Part shown: one piece after another, positions 1-6,639 of the stretch | Layout: every line of letters begins with the position of its first letter | Position numbering within the stretch: position 1 is the stretch's first letter | Assembly: GCA_017623505.1 (NCBI GenBank) | Contig: JAGAOZ010000018.1 | Coordinates: 18,105-82,104 of the forward strand | Direction: 5' to 3' | DNA length: 64,000 nucleotides | From: Alistipes sp. | GTDB lineage: Bacteria > Bacteroidota > Bacteroidia > Bacteroidales > Rikenellaceae | Notes under the pieces: generated by a model | Databases searched by the model: none | What the model saw: only the letters and a program-made list of their open reading frames with translations | What the model was told of the DNA's origin: nothing | Translations under genes and position numbers: made by a program

Positions 1-1
1 G

Positions 2-1576
2 GGTGACAATACCGCTACATATATGAAATACCAAGAGGCCTTTGTTAAAGAGGCCCGAATGCTTTCGGATTTTCATCATCCTAATATTGTAAATGTGACT
101 GACGTGTTTAGCGAGAACAACACGTCGTACATGGTTATGGACTTTATTGAGGGTATGAGTTTGCAGAAAATTGTCGATGATAATGGTCCTCTGTCTTATC
201 CTCAAGCTGTAAACTATATGGCCCAGATAGCTTCGGCAGTGGGTTATGTTCATCAGCGTCATGTGTTACATAGGGATATTAAGCCTGATAATATTATGAT
301 TACAGCGGACCATAAGGCTATTTTGATTGACTTTGGTTCAGCTCGTGAGTTCGAACATGATAAGACTCAGGCTCATACTTCGATGATTACCCATGGCTAT
401 GCTCCTACTGAGCAATATACTACGAAGAGCCGCAAGGGTTCGTATACCGATATTTATGCCATAGGTGCTACGCTCTATTTTGTTTTGACCGGTCAGGTGC
501 CTATGGAGTCGGCGGCTCGTCTTACTGAGAAGATGACAGAGCCGAGAGTTCTTAATCATTCAATTCCACCCGAAGCAAATCGTACAATCTTGAAGGCTAT
601 GCAGATTAAGGCCGAGAACCGTCATCAAACTATTGACGAGTTTATGGATGATTTGCGCAATGTCAGACCATCGAAGCTTGTCGATGAAAATATTGGTGGA
701 GGAAGTCGTGGTAAGGCTTGGATACTTGCTGTTGTCGGAATAGCTGTTGTCCTTGTCGGAGGTTTGCTCGCTTATCTGTTTATGGGCTTTGGAAGTAATT
801 CTCAAGATATTTTAGAGCCGGGTGCGCCAGATGTTGAGATTTACAACTTTAGTGGTGAATACAATTATCCTATGATCTATGTTGAAGGTGGTAATTTCGT
901 TATGGGTAGTGATGACGCTGACTCAGATGATAATCCAAAGCATAGTGTTACTATCTCCGATTTTTATATAGGGCAGATGGAGGTTTCTCGTGGCCTGTAT
1001 AAGCGGATTATGGGCAAAGACTCAGATCCGTCGGGTTCTGAGCCGGAAATGACTATCAACGGGGAGGTGGCTACGGATGCTTATTATGATAGATTGCCGG
1101 TGGAGAATATTTCGTATGATGATGCCAAGAGGTTTATCGCAAAACTCAATAAGAAAACCGGCGCAGACTTTATGTTGCCTACTGAGGCGCAATGGGAATA
1201 TGCAGCCCGTGGTGGTAAATACTCTAAGGGAACTCGATATGCCGGCTCAATGGATGTGGGGGGTATATGGTATAATCAAAATGATACGGCACCGGTGGAT
1301 TATGATGGCAATAAGAATGAGTTAGGTATCTATAACATGAGTGGAAATGTTGCTGAATGGTGTGCTGACTATTATGATGAAAATTATTATAATGAATCTG
1401 CCCGAATGGTGGATCCGTGTAATTATAAAGAATCAGATGCTGTGAATTCTGTGGTATTCCGCGGTGGCGGATATGATACAGCTGATGTGGCAGAATTAGC
1501 CACTACATATAGAGATTTCGAATATCAAAACGATTGTACTCCAAGTATTGGTATTAGATTGGTAATCAAAAAATAA
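2..1576 (+). CDS. Membrane Ser/Thr protein kinase with C-terminal FGE-like domain, 5'-truncated by the window edge
   Basis: A Hanks-type kinase is joined to a formylglycine-generating-enzyme (SUMF1) fold. Numbered from the first in-window ATG (base 23), the catalytic loop HRDIKPDN starts at residue 83, DFG is at 103-105, and a TDIYAIG segment follows. The frame stays open to base 2, and the Gly-rich loop and the ATP-binding lysine are missing, so the N-lobe lies left of the window. One membrane segment is near residues 230-253. The FGE-like domain starts near 283 (YVEGGNFVMGS, LPTEAQWEYAARGG, GNVAEW). The kinase is expected in the cytoplasm and the FGE-like part in the periplasm. True FGEs carry two catalytic cysteines after the RGGS motif; here the segment reads FRGGGYDTADVAELATTYR with none, so a binding or sensing role is more likely than sulfatase activation (inference). 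Two FHA proteins follow downstream. Confidence 0.9.
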   Translation, partial: GDNTATYMKYQEAFVKEARMLSDFHHPNIVNVTDVFSENNTSYMVMDFIEGMSLQKIVDDNGPLSYPQAVNYMAQIASAVGYVHQRHVLHRDIKPDNIMITADHKAILIDFGSAREFEHDKTQAHTSMITHGYAPTEQYTTKSRKGSYTDIYAIGATLYFVLTGQVPMESAARLTEKMTEPRVLNHSIPPEANRTILKAMQIKAENRHQTIDEFMDDLRNVRPSKLVDENIGGGSRGKAWILAVVGIAVVLVGGLLAYLFMGFGSNSQDILEPGAPDVEIYNFSGEYNYPMIYVEGGNFVMGSDDADSDDNPKHSVTISDFYIGQMEVSRGLYKRIMGKDSDPSGSEPEMTINGEVATDAYYDRLPVENISYDDAKRFIAKLNKKTGADFMLPTEAQWEYAARGGKYSKGTRYAGSMDVGGIWYNQNDTAPVDYDGNKNELGIYNMSGNVAEWCADYYDENYYNESARMVDPCNYKESDAVNSVVFRGGGYDTADVAELATTYRDFEYQNDCTPSIGIRLVIKK

Positions 1577-1617
1577 AAAAATACTATAATTAATTTACTA
1601 ACCAATTAAAACACAAG

Positions 1618-3012
1618 ATGATGAAAAAGTTATTTTTAGCTCTCGCTTTTGCTGTCGGAGTATCGTTTGCAGCAAATGCACAAGTGTCGGATGATGTTAA
1701 AGGTGTGGTAAAGCCTGAAGCGCAGAAACAGCAAGAGCAGCTTTATGTAAAGGTGCGTGAGGCTTTGAATGGCAATGTTAAGGGTAATAAGTCTGCTCTT
1801 AATGCTATTGCCGAAGATCCTCAGTTCTTGTTTGAGGCTGCGAAAGTAGAGGTTGAGTTGGGCTCTAAGGCTCTTAAGCCTGTGTTTGTTGCGCTCTCTA
1901 AGACTGGTTCAAATAAGTTTATTTTTGAGCCTATTAATGCAGCAACATCTGATGTTAAGAATAAAATGGCTAAGGATGGAGTCAAGGTAATTAAAAATGT
2001 ATATGTAATCAGCACCGTAGCGGAGCTTAGAACAATCACTGGTGATAATAAGAGTGATGCTCGTTATAGTGTTAAACTTACTTGGGAGGTAACAGCTCCT
2101 TTGAAGAATAATAAGGAGGCTTCAGTAAATGGTGAGCTCGTTAAGACTCCTAAGGTGACAAAGGTGAAGCTTATCGCTTCGGAGGCTCAGGCTGTGCCTT
2201 ATTTGCAGAGTGAGGTTGCTCGAATGACAGCAATAGCAAAGGAGAAGGTGCGCCAATGGTTCAGAGAGCCAAAGGTAATCTCTGGTAAGGAGCTCGGTCT
2301 GGATAAGGAGGTTGTTGGTGCATTTGCAGTAGTTGGTGAGATTCACTCAGGTAAGACTATTCGTAATGATAAGGTCTTTAGCATGAACGAGTCATCTCAC
2401 ATTACTCTTCCATTGAATCCAAATCAGTTTATTGATTCATCAAAGGCATATCAATATGTTAATCCTGAGGCATCGGTAGAGGTTGCTCCTAAGTTTACTG
2501 TTGAAGTAAATGCAGATATGACAAAGGCTGAGATTACTAAGGTGGAGTATCAGATTATAGCTGTTAGCGAGCCAAAGACACATGAAGAGATTGTAAATGC
2601 TGTTCGTAATTCTAAGGCTTTTGCTGAGGAGTATGTGGCTAAGGTGGCTGAGTATGCTGTATCTCGTGATAAGGCTGCTAAGGAGGAGATTTTGGCTATG
2701 TTTGAGAATCCAGAGAGCGGTATCGATGTTACCTTCCGTTACAAGAATGGTAAGGAGCGTATGAATAAGGCTATCCCTGCGAAGAAGTATCTCTCTCGTA
2801 TCAAAGGTTTGGAGATGGACGCAAAGGTTGAGTTCAATGGCGTACAGGAGAATAACTGGAATACTATCGTGTTGGATATGTGTCAGAAGTTCCGCAGCAA
2901 GACATACGGCGATACTATGCAGAAGCGTATCTACATCAAGAAAGTTGATGGCGCATATAAGATTGCAAAGATTGAGGCCGTAGAGGAGAGTACCAAGCGT
3001 TTGGAGGAGTAA
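1618..3012 (+). CDS. Secreted protein of unknown function, 464 aa
   Basis: I do not recognise this family. The protein starts with a clear signal peptide (MMKKLFLALAFAVGVSFA, cleavage probably after ANAQ near residue 22) and no lipobox cysteine, so a soluble periplasmic or surface protein is likely. The mature part is rich in Lys, Glu and Ala, with no membrane segment. The last 60 or so residues (RIYIKKVDGAYKIAKIEAV) look like the terminal strands of an NTF2-like fold, but this is only an impression. The gene lies 41 bases after the kinase/FGE gene and just before two FHA genes, so it may be an extracytoplasmic partner or target of that cassette (inference). Codon use is AT-rich like its neighbours. 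Start chosen at the first ATG of the tandem ATGATG. Confidence 0.8.
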   Translation: MMKKLFLALAFAVGVSFAANAQVSDDVKGVVKPEAQKQQEQLYVKVREALNGNVKGNKSALNAIAEDPQFLFEAAKVEVELGSKALKPVFVALSKTGSNKFIFEPINAATSDVKNKMAKDGVKVIKNVYVISTVAELRTITGDNKSDARYSVKLTWEVTAPLKNNKEASVNGELVKTPKVTKVKLIASEAQAVPYLQSEVARMTAIAKEKVRQWFREPKVISGKELGLDKEVVGAFAVVGEIHSGKTIRNDKVFSMNESSHITLPLNPNQFIDSSKAYQYVNPEASVEVAPKFTVEVNADMTKAEITKVEYQIIAVSEPKTHEEIVNAVRNSKAFAEEYVAKVAEYAVSRDKAAKEEILAMFENPESGIDVTFRYKNGKERMNKAIPAKKYLSRIKGLEMDAKVEFNGVQENNWNTIVLDMCQKFRSKTYGDTMQKRIYIKKVDGAYKIAKIEAVEESTKRLEE

Positions 3013-3077
3013 AAAGTGAGTGAGAAGAGTTGCCAACTTCGTATATGTGATTGGTAGCTCCTAAAAGAGGTAGATAT

Positions 3078-3329
3078 ATGAAAATTATAAAGATTGGTAG
3101 AGATACTAGTAACGACGTAGTTATTTCGCATGATCCAATGGTGTCGCATGCCCATTGTCAGATTATTGAGAACTATGGCGAATATACATTGTTGGATTGT
3201 AATTCGTTGAATGGTACATACGTAAATGGAATGAAGATGCGTCGTAATGGTGAAATTCGTATTAAGCAGAGTGATATTATCCGTATAGGTAATACAACTT
3301 TGCCATGGATACAGTATTTTATGAGATAA
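3078..3329 (+). CDS. Small FHA-domain protein, 83 aa
   Basis: This is a stand-alone forkhead-associated domain, a phosphothreonine-binding module. Family signatures are visible in order: KIGRDTSND with the conserved Gly-Arg, the SHAHCQI segment (Ser and His of the binding loop), and NSLNGTYVNG with the conserved Asn-Gly. It ends right after the last strands (IRIGNTTLPWIQYF), so it has no effector domain. The start at 3078 is preferred over an upstream GTG-type frame extension because AAAAGAGG sits at 3063-3070 and homology to the next gene begins exactly at MKI. It probably reads the phosphorylation state set by the kinase encoded just upstream (inference from context). The next gene carries a close copy of this domain, which points to tandem duplication. 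Confidence 0.88.
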   Translation: MKIIKIGRDTSNDVVISHDPMVSHAHCQIIENYGEYTLLDCNSLNGTYVNGMKMRRNGEIRIKQSDIIRIGNTTLPWIQYFMR

Positions 3330-3352
3330 CCTAACTTTAAACTATTTATATT

Positions 3353-3940
3353 ATGAAAATTGTAAAAATCGGTCGTTCTTCTTCGAATGATGTGGTAATT
3401 CAGGACAACCAAGTGTCACGTGCACACTGTCAGATAATTGAGGATTATGGTCAGTTCACTATTATTGACACTAATTCTACAAATGGCGTATTTATTAACG
3501 GAATGCGTATGCGTACTAATGGCCAGCAACCACTTCGGTCTACCGATATTGTCCGTATCGGTAATACTACGTTAAACTGGACTCAGTACTTCCCTCCAAT
3601 TGGTAATGGTACAGGAACAGGAACAGGAACAGGAGCAGGACCCGTACCCGTACCACCAAGACCTGAACCTGGTTTCTCAGTATTGAGTTTAGTGTCATTT
3701 ATTATCAGTATGGTGGGTGTCTTAATGCTAACCGTTCCACCGTTATGGTTCTTCTGGTGGTGGTGGATTGTTGTCGGCTTGGTATTCCTTGCGTCTTTAA
3801 TTTTGGCATCAATAGGGGCCTCAAGTGATGGTAGAGGAACAGGTTTTGCTATTGCCGCAGATATTGTATCCGGTATAGGTGTAGTAGGTGCTATTGTTAT
3901 GATAATAGTATTATTATCTAATGGTATTTATGGTTTATAA
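3353..3940 (+). CDS. FHA-domain membrane protein, 195 aa
   Basis: The N-terminal ~80 residues form an FHA domain (KIGRSSSNDVV, VSRAHCQI, NSTNGVFING) closely similar to the preceding 83-residue protein. It is followed by a flexible linker of Gly-Thr dipeptides and a Pro-rich stretch (residues ~87-108), then a hydrophobic C-terminal part with three or so membrane helices, including a run of aromatic residues (WFFWWWW). The FHA domain should face the cytoplasm, tethered to the inner membrane. Its expected job is to recruit a phosphothreonine-bearing protein to the membrane; the kinase encoded at the left edge is the obvious candidate to phosphorylate that partner (inference). The C-terminal membrane region resembles small DUF4190-like domains, but I am not sure of that assignment. 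A strong terminator follows at 3961. Confidence 0.87.
   Translation: MKIVKIGRSSSNDVVIQDNQVSRAHCQIIEDYGQFTIIDTNSTNGVFINGMRMRTNGQQPLRSTDIVRIGNTTLNWTQYFPPIGNGTGTGTGTGAGPVPVPPRPEPGFSVLSLVSFIISMVGVLMLTVPPLWFFWWWWIVVGLVFLASLILASIGASSDGRGTGFAIAADIVSGIGVVGAIVMIIVLLSNGIYGL
3611..3640 (+). repeat. In-frame hexanucleotide repeat in FHA linker
   Basis: Five consecutive units of the form ACAGGA or GCAGGA (ACAGGA x4 then GCAGGA) encode the Gly-Thr linker of the FHA membrane protein. The unit is a multiple of three, so slippage would change linker length and not the reading frame. Two CCCGTA units follow at 3641-3652. Confidence 0.8.
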
Positions 3941-3960
3941 TACATAAATAGTTTTTATTA

Positions 3961-3995
3961 AAACCCTGCAACACATCGTATGTTGCAGGGTTTTT
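3961..3995 (+). terminator. Rho-independent terminator after the FHA gene (bidirectional)
   Basis: The arms 3961-3973 and 3981-3993 form a perfect 13-bp stem (AAACCCTGCAACA) around a 7-base loop, with T5 on the right and A3 on the left. It separates the FHA operon from the convergent terminase gene and could serve both. Confidence 0.9.
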
Positions 3996-4015
3996 GTACT
4001 TGCTAATTCGAGAGT

Positions 4016-5455
4016 TTAGTGGAAGCTGATGGTCGAGATTTTGGGGCGATCGACGAAGAAGCCCTCTTTCTCGATGATGCCACTTAGGACGTCGGCGGCG
4101 TCGTGCCAGCGGTTTGAGCGAAACTCCCGTCGGTAGGTCGTCAGATGTGCATATAGCTCCGGCCAACGTTGAGCCCAATATCGTGGAAAACGGATGGAGT
4201 GGATGACCGTAGCCGAGTTGGAGAGGATGCGAGCCTCCTTATTGCCGCTTTGATGAAACCACTCGACGTGCACCTTCGGCGCAAGGTGTTGTACGGCACG
4301 GGCAAAGCCGCGTCCTCCATTGTTGCTCTCGATAAGTGCGGAGCGTGTTGCTGAGCCTTTCAGCATCTCGGCGACTAAACTCTCAGTAACCTCCATTGGC
4401 TCGCGGGAGTAGACAACGTCGGTGATGTAGATTACGCCGTCAGCATCCACAGCATAGCTCATCGAACATAGGTAATCGTCGCCCATATCGGCGGTGTCGG
4501 TGTAGTTCGAGCGGCGCACTATATCTGTCGGAATATCATCATACTCGTTGAAACTATCGCCATAGAGTAGACCTCCGCGCGATGATGGGTGTCCCTGATA
4601 CATACACTCAAACTGAACAGAGTCAAGCTGTCGTTTCATCTTCAACAGCTCCGCACTCTGTCGTTCGGGCCACAATGCCTCGCCCTCAATACGAGGGTCA
4701 ATCTCTGTGGGTGGACCACTCTTTAGGGCTTCGAAATTCAAGCATAGCCAGTCGTTGGGTCCTAAGTTGTCAATATCCTTCCACGCCTTGAACTCCACAC
4801 AACGCTCCTTCTCACGCAACGAGCCTATCAAGTCCTCCTCGTGCCAGCGGGTGAATACTATCAGCTCGCTGGAGTTGTTGTGCATACGCGTTTTGACAAC
4901 TGAGGTATACCACTCCCAGCAGTTCTCGCGGATAAGAGGAGAATTAGCCTCCATTGCATCTTTATATAGGTCGTCCAAAATGAAGCAATCTACGCGGTTG
5001 CCCGTCAGTGAGCCCTCCCTGCCAACAGACAGCAATCCGCCGTCGTGGTCTATAATCTCCACCTCGTCCGAGGTTCTGAGGTACTGTGGCGGTTTGCCTC
5101 CGCATTTTATGCGTGTGTCAGCAAATATGTCACCATACTCGCGACTCTCTATTATGCGTTGTACGCGTCGATTGAACTTGTTGGCAAGCGAAGCCGAATA
5201 TGATGCTATGGCAATCTTCATATCGGGATTGAGCCCTAACATATATGCCGGCAGTAGGGTGCTGGCTCCGACACTTTTGCCGTGCTGTGGTGGCATAGAG
5301 ACCATGAGCTTGCGAATCTTGCCACGTGCAAATTGCTCCAGCAGACGATAGTATACTTTGTGAAACTCCTGTATCTCCAGAAATGGATATAATTTCCGGG
5401 CAAATTGCGCGAAATGGGGAAAATGTTTTCTTTGAGTTGTTTTTTCGTCTTTCAT
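4016..5455 (-). CDS. Phage-type terminase large subunit (TerL), 479 aa
   Basis: Two-domain DNA-packaging motor protein. The ATPase domain shows a Walker A-like MPPQHGKS (residues 54-61), a Walker B CFILDD (157-162) and a coupling motif VFTRWHEEDL (~200-209). The C-terminal RNase H-like nuclease region keeps acidic motifs (DTADMGDDY near 318, and HDAADVLSG near 457). The protein is full length for the family and shows no frameshift. No small terminase, portal, protease, capsid or tail gene is present on either side; the neighbours are a kinase/FHA cassette and a peptidase gene. It lies 4 bases downstream of a 95-residue gene, with a divergent S24 repressor beyond it. It may be a prophage remnant kept under selection or a terminase-based mobile module; neither can be decided here. 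It is richer in G+C than the FHA genes to its left. Confidence 0.9.
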   Translation of the reverse strand: MKDEKTTQRKHFPHFAQFARKLYPFLEIQEFHKVYYRLLEQFARGKIRKLMVSMPPQHGKSVGASTLLPAYMLGLNPDMKIAIASYSASLANKFNRRVQRIIESREYGDIFADTRIKCGGKPPQYLRTSDEVEIIDHDGGLLSVGREGSLTGNRVDCFILDDLYKDAMEANSPLIRENCWEWYTSVVKTRMHNNSSELIVFTRWHEEDLIGSLREKERCVEFKAWKDIDNLGPNDWLCLNFEALKSGPPTEIDPRIEGEALWPERQSAELLKMKRQLDSVQFECMYQGHPSSRGGLLYGDSFNEYDDIPTDIVRRSNYTDTADMGDDYLCSMSYAVDADGVIYITDVVYSREPMEVTESLVAEMLKGSATRSALIESNNGGRGFARAVQHLAPKVHVEWFHQSGNKEARILSNSATVIHSIRFPRYWAQRWPELYAHLTTYRREFRSNRWHDAADVLSGIIEKEGFFVDRPKISTISFH

Positions 5456-5459
5456 CGTT

Positions 5460-5747
5460 TTAGATATATTGTCTAAGTTCGTTAAATGAGAATGTGTTGA
5501 GAACCTCCTCGCCTTCGGAGGTGTAGGTGTGGAATTCCCACCATACGGGGATTATGTCACTGATGGCTGTGATTTTTCCCTCCGGGTAGACGGATGTTTG
5601 TCGATAGATTACCGCTGAAAGGTGCAGGCGGCAAAGCATCTCGTCGTGTTCAAATTCAATAACATCAGAGATGTAACCCTGGTCACCGATGCGGTCTATT
5701 ACTAAGCATATGGTTATTCTGTAAAGTTCATCTGATATGTCATACAT
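5460..5747 (-). CDS. Small protein of unknown function next to terminase, 95 aa
   Basis: I do not recognise this family. It is a short soluble protein (start MYDISDELYRITICLVIDRIG) with no signal peptide or membrane helix and a mix of acidic and aromatic residues (IIPVWWEFHTYTSEGEE). It ends 4 bases before the terminase start, so the two are almost certainly cotranscribed from the promoter near 5815-5846. Its position is where a small terminase or regulator might sit in a phage, but it lacks an obvious helix-turn-helix and is shorter than usual small terminases. Treat its function as unknown. Confidence 0.7.
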   Translation of the reverse strand: MYDISDELYRITICLVIDRIGDQGYISDVIEFEHDEMLCRLHLSAVIYRQTSVYPEGKITAISDIIPVWWEFHTYTSEGEEVLNTFSFNELRQYI

Positions 5748-5777
5748 AGTTCATAGTGTAAAATAATTAATAAATAA

Positions 5778-5809
5778 TTTGTTACTTTGAAATAAAACCC
5801 TTAACTTTG
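5778..5809 (+). promoter_or_regulatory. Promoter of the S24 repressor gene
   Basis: TTTG at 5778-5781, a 20-base spacer and TAACTTTG at 5802-5809 match the Bacteroidetes sigma-ABfr consensus. It directs transcription rightward into the repressor gene and overlaps the opposing terminase-operon promoter. Confidence 0.7.
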
Positions 5810-5814
5810 TTGTG

Positions 5815-5846
5815 CAAATATAGTTCAAGAAATGAACATTTGCAAT
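5815..5846 (-). promoter_or_regulatory. Promoter of the terminase operon
   Basis: On the minus strand, ATTG (5843-5846), a 20-base spacer and TATATTTG (5815-5822) match the Bacteroidetes consensus with one mismatch at -33. Its start site would fall near 5808, inside the -7 element of the divergent repressor promoter, so the two promoters should exclude one another. Confidence 0.6.
5823..5837. promoter_or_regulatory. Candidate operator GTTC-N7-GAAC
   Basis: The interrupted palindrome GTTCAAGAAATGAAC sits in the spacer of the leftward terminase promoter and just downstream of the rightward start site. The location suits a binding site for the adjacent XRE/S24 repressor; binding itself is inferred. 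Confidence 0.4.
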
Positions 5847-5887
5847 AATTTGTGTTAAAATATTGTATAAAATTTATTGATATTGCT

Positions 5888-6562
5888 ATGGTAGGGGATA
5901 GAGTAAAACTTATAAGAAAGGAACTGAAGATGACGCAAGAGCAACTTGCTCAGCACTTTGGCATTGGTAAAGCGGCCCTCTCGATGATTGAGACAGGCAA
6001 GACGGGACTCTCAACAAGAAATAAAAATATCTTGGTTCAAGATTTTAACGTCAATCCCGATTGGCTTGACTCGGGTGCGGGTAGGATGTTTAATGCTGAG
6101 CCGGAATTTACCCCTTTCCGTCTTAGAACAGACAACTCTCTGCCTATGCAGTCGGTGCCTTTGTACTCGATTGAGGGAACAGCAGGTTTGGTACCTCTGT
6201 TTGAGGATGAGGCGCAATTTCAGCCGGTGAATTTTATCAATATTCCGAATCTACCTAAATGTGACGGTGCGATTTACATTGTTGGCGACTCGATGTATCC
6301 GCTATTGAAGAGTGGCGATATAGTGCTTTACAAGCAACTGCAAGACCTTGATAATATCTTTTGGGGAGATATGTATCTGCTTTCGATAGACTTGGATGGC
6401 GAGGAGTATATTACGGTGAAATATATTCAAAAGTCTGAGCGTGAGGGATATGTTAAGCTCGTAAGCCAAAACCCACACCATGCTGACAAAGATATTGAGA
6501 TGAATCGTATACGTGCCATAGCTTTGGTTAAGGCAAGTATCAGAATGAATTCACTTAGGTAG
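5888..6562 (+). CDS. XRE-family repressor with S24/LexA-type autoprotease domain, 224 aa
   Basis: A phage CI/LexA-like repressor. The N-terminal helix-turn-helix (residues ~5-60; LIRKELKMTQEQLAQHFGIG, ALSMIETGKTG) should bind operator DNA. The C-terminal peptidase S24 domain carries the cleavage-type Ala-Gly pair at 99-100, the catalytic Ser135 in GDSMYPLLKSGD and the likely catalytic Lys178 in EYITVKYI, so it looks competent for RecA-stimulated self-cleavage. The start at 5888 is preferred to an upstream ATG-less extension at 5852 because family homology begins at MVGDRVKLIR. It is divergent from the 95-aa/terminase operon and shares a promoter region with a candidate operator, the classic arrangement for repression of that operon (inference). 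SOS-linked induction of the terminase operon would follow from this. Confidence 0.92.
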   Translation: MVGDRVKLIRKELKMTQEQLAQHFGIGKAALSMIETGKTGLSTRNKNILVQDFNVNPDWLDSGAGRMFNAEPEFTPFRLRTDNSLPMQSVPLYSIEGTAGLVPLFEDEAQFQPVNFINIPNLPKCDGAIYIVGDSMYPLLKSGDIVLYKQLQDLDNIFWGDMYLLSIDLDGEEYITVKYIQKSEREGYVKLVSQNPHHADKDIEMNRIRAIALVKASIRMNSLR

Positions 6563-6582
6563 TGCGTGTTGTATAAAATAAG

Positions 6583-6620
6583 TTGAGCCTGTCTATTCTT
6601 TGGGGATTAGACAGGCTCAA
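6583..6620. terminator. Hairpin between convergent repressor and peptidase genes
   Basis: Perfect 13-bp arms (TTGAGCCTGTCTA at 6583-6595 and its complement at 6608-6620) enclose a 12-base loop. There is only a weak T-rich tail (TTATCTTT) on the plus side. It lies between convergent genes and probably ends transcription from both. Confidence 0.7.
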
Positions 6621-6639
6621 TTATCTTTATGATGTGGTG

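Noticed and set aside
2440-3036. A 198-residue minus-strand frame
   Set aside because: It is a Leu/Ser/His-rich shadow of the 464-aa secreted protein gene, which has a signal peptide and normal codon use.
4707-5351. A 214-residue plus-strand frame inside the terminase region
   Set aside because: It is antisense to conserved terminase motifs and shows no family resemblance.
4016-6562. A complete prophage
   Set aside because: No integrase, portal, capsid, tail, lysis genes or flanking direct repeats were seen around the terminase and repressor.
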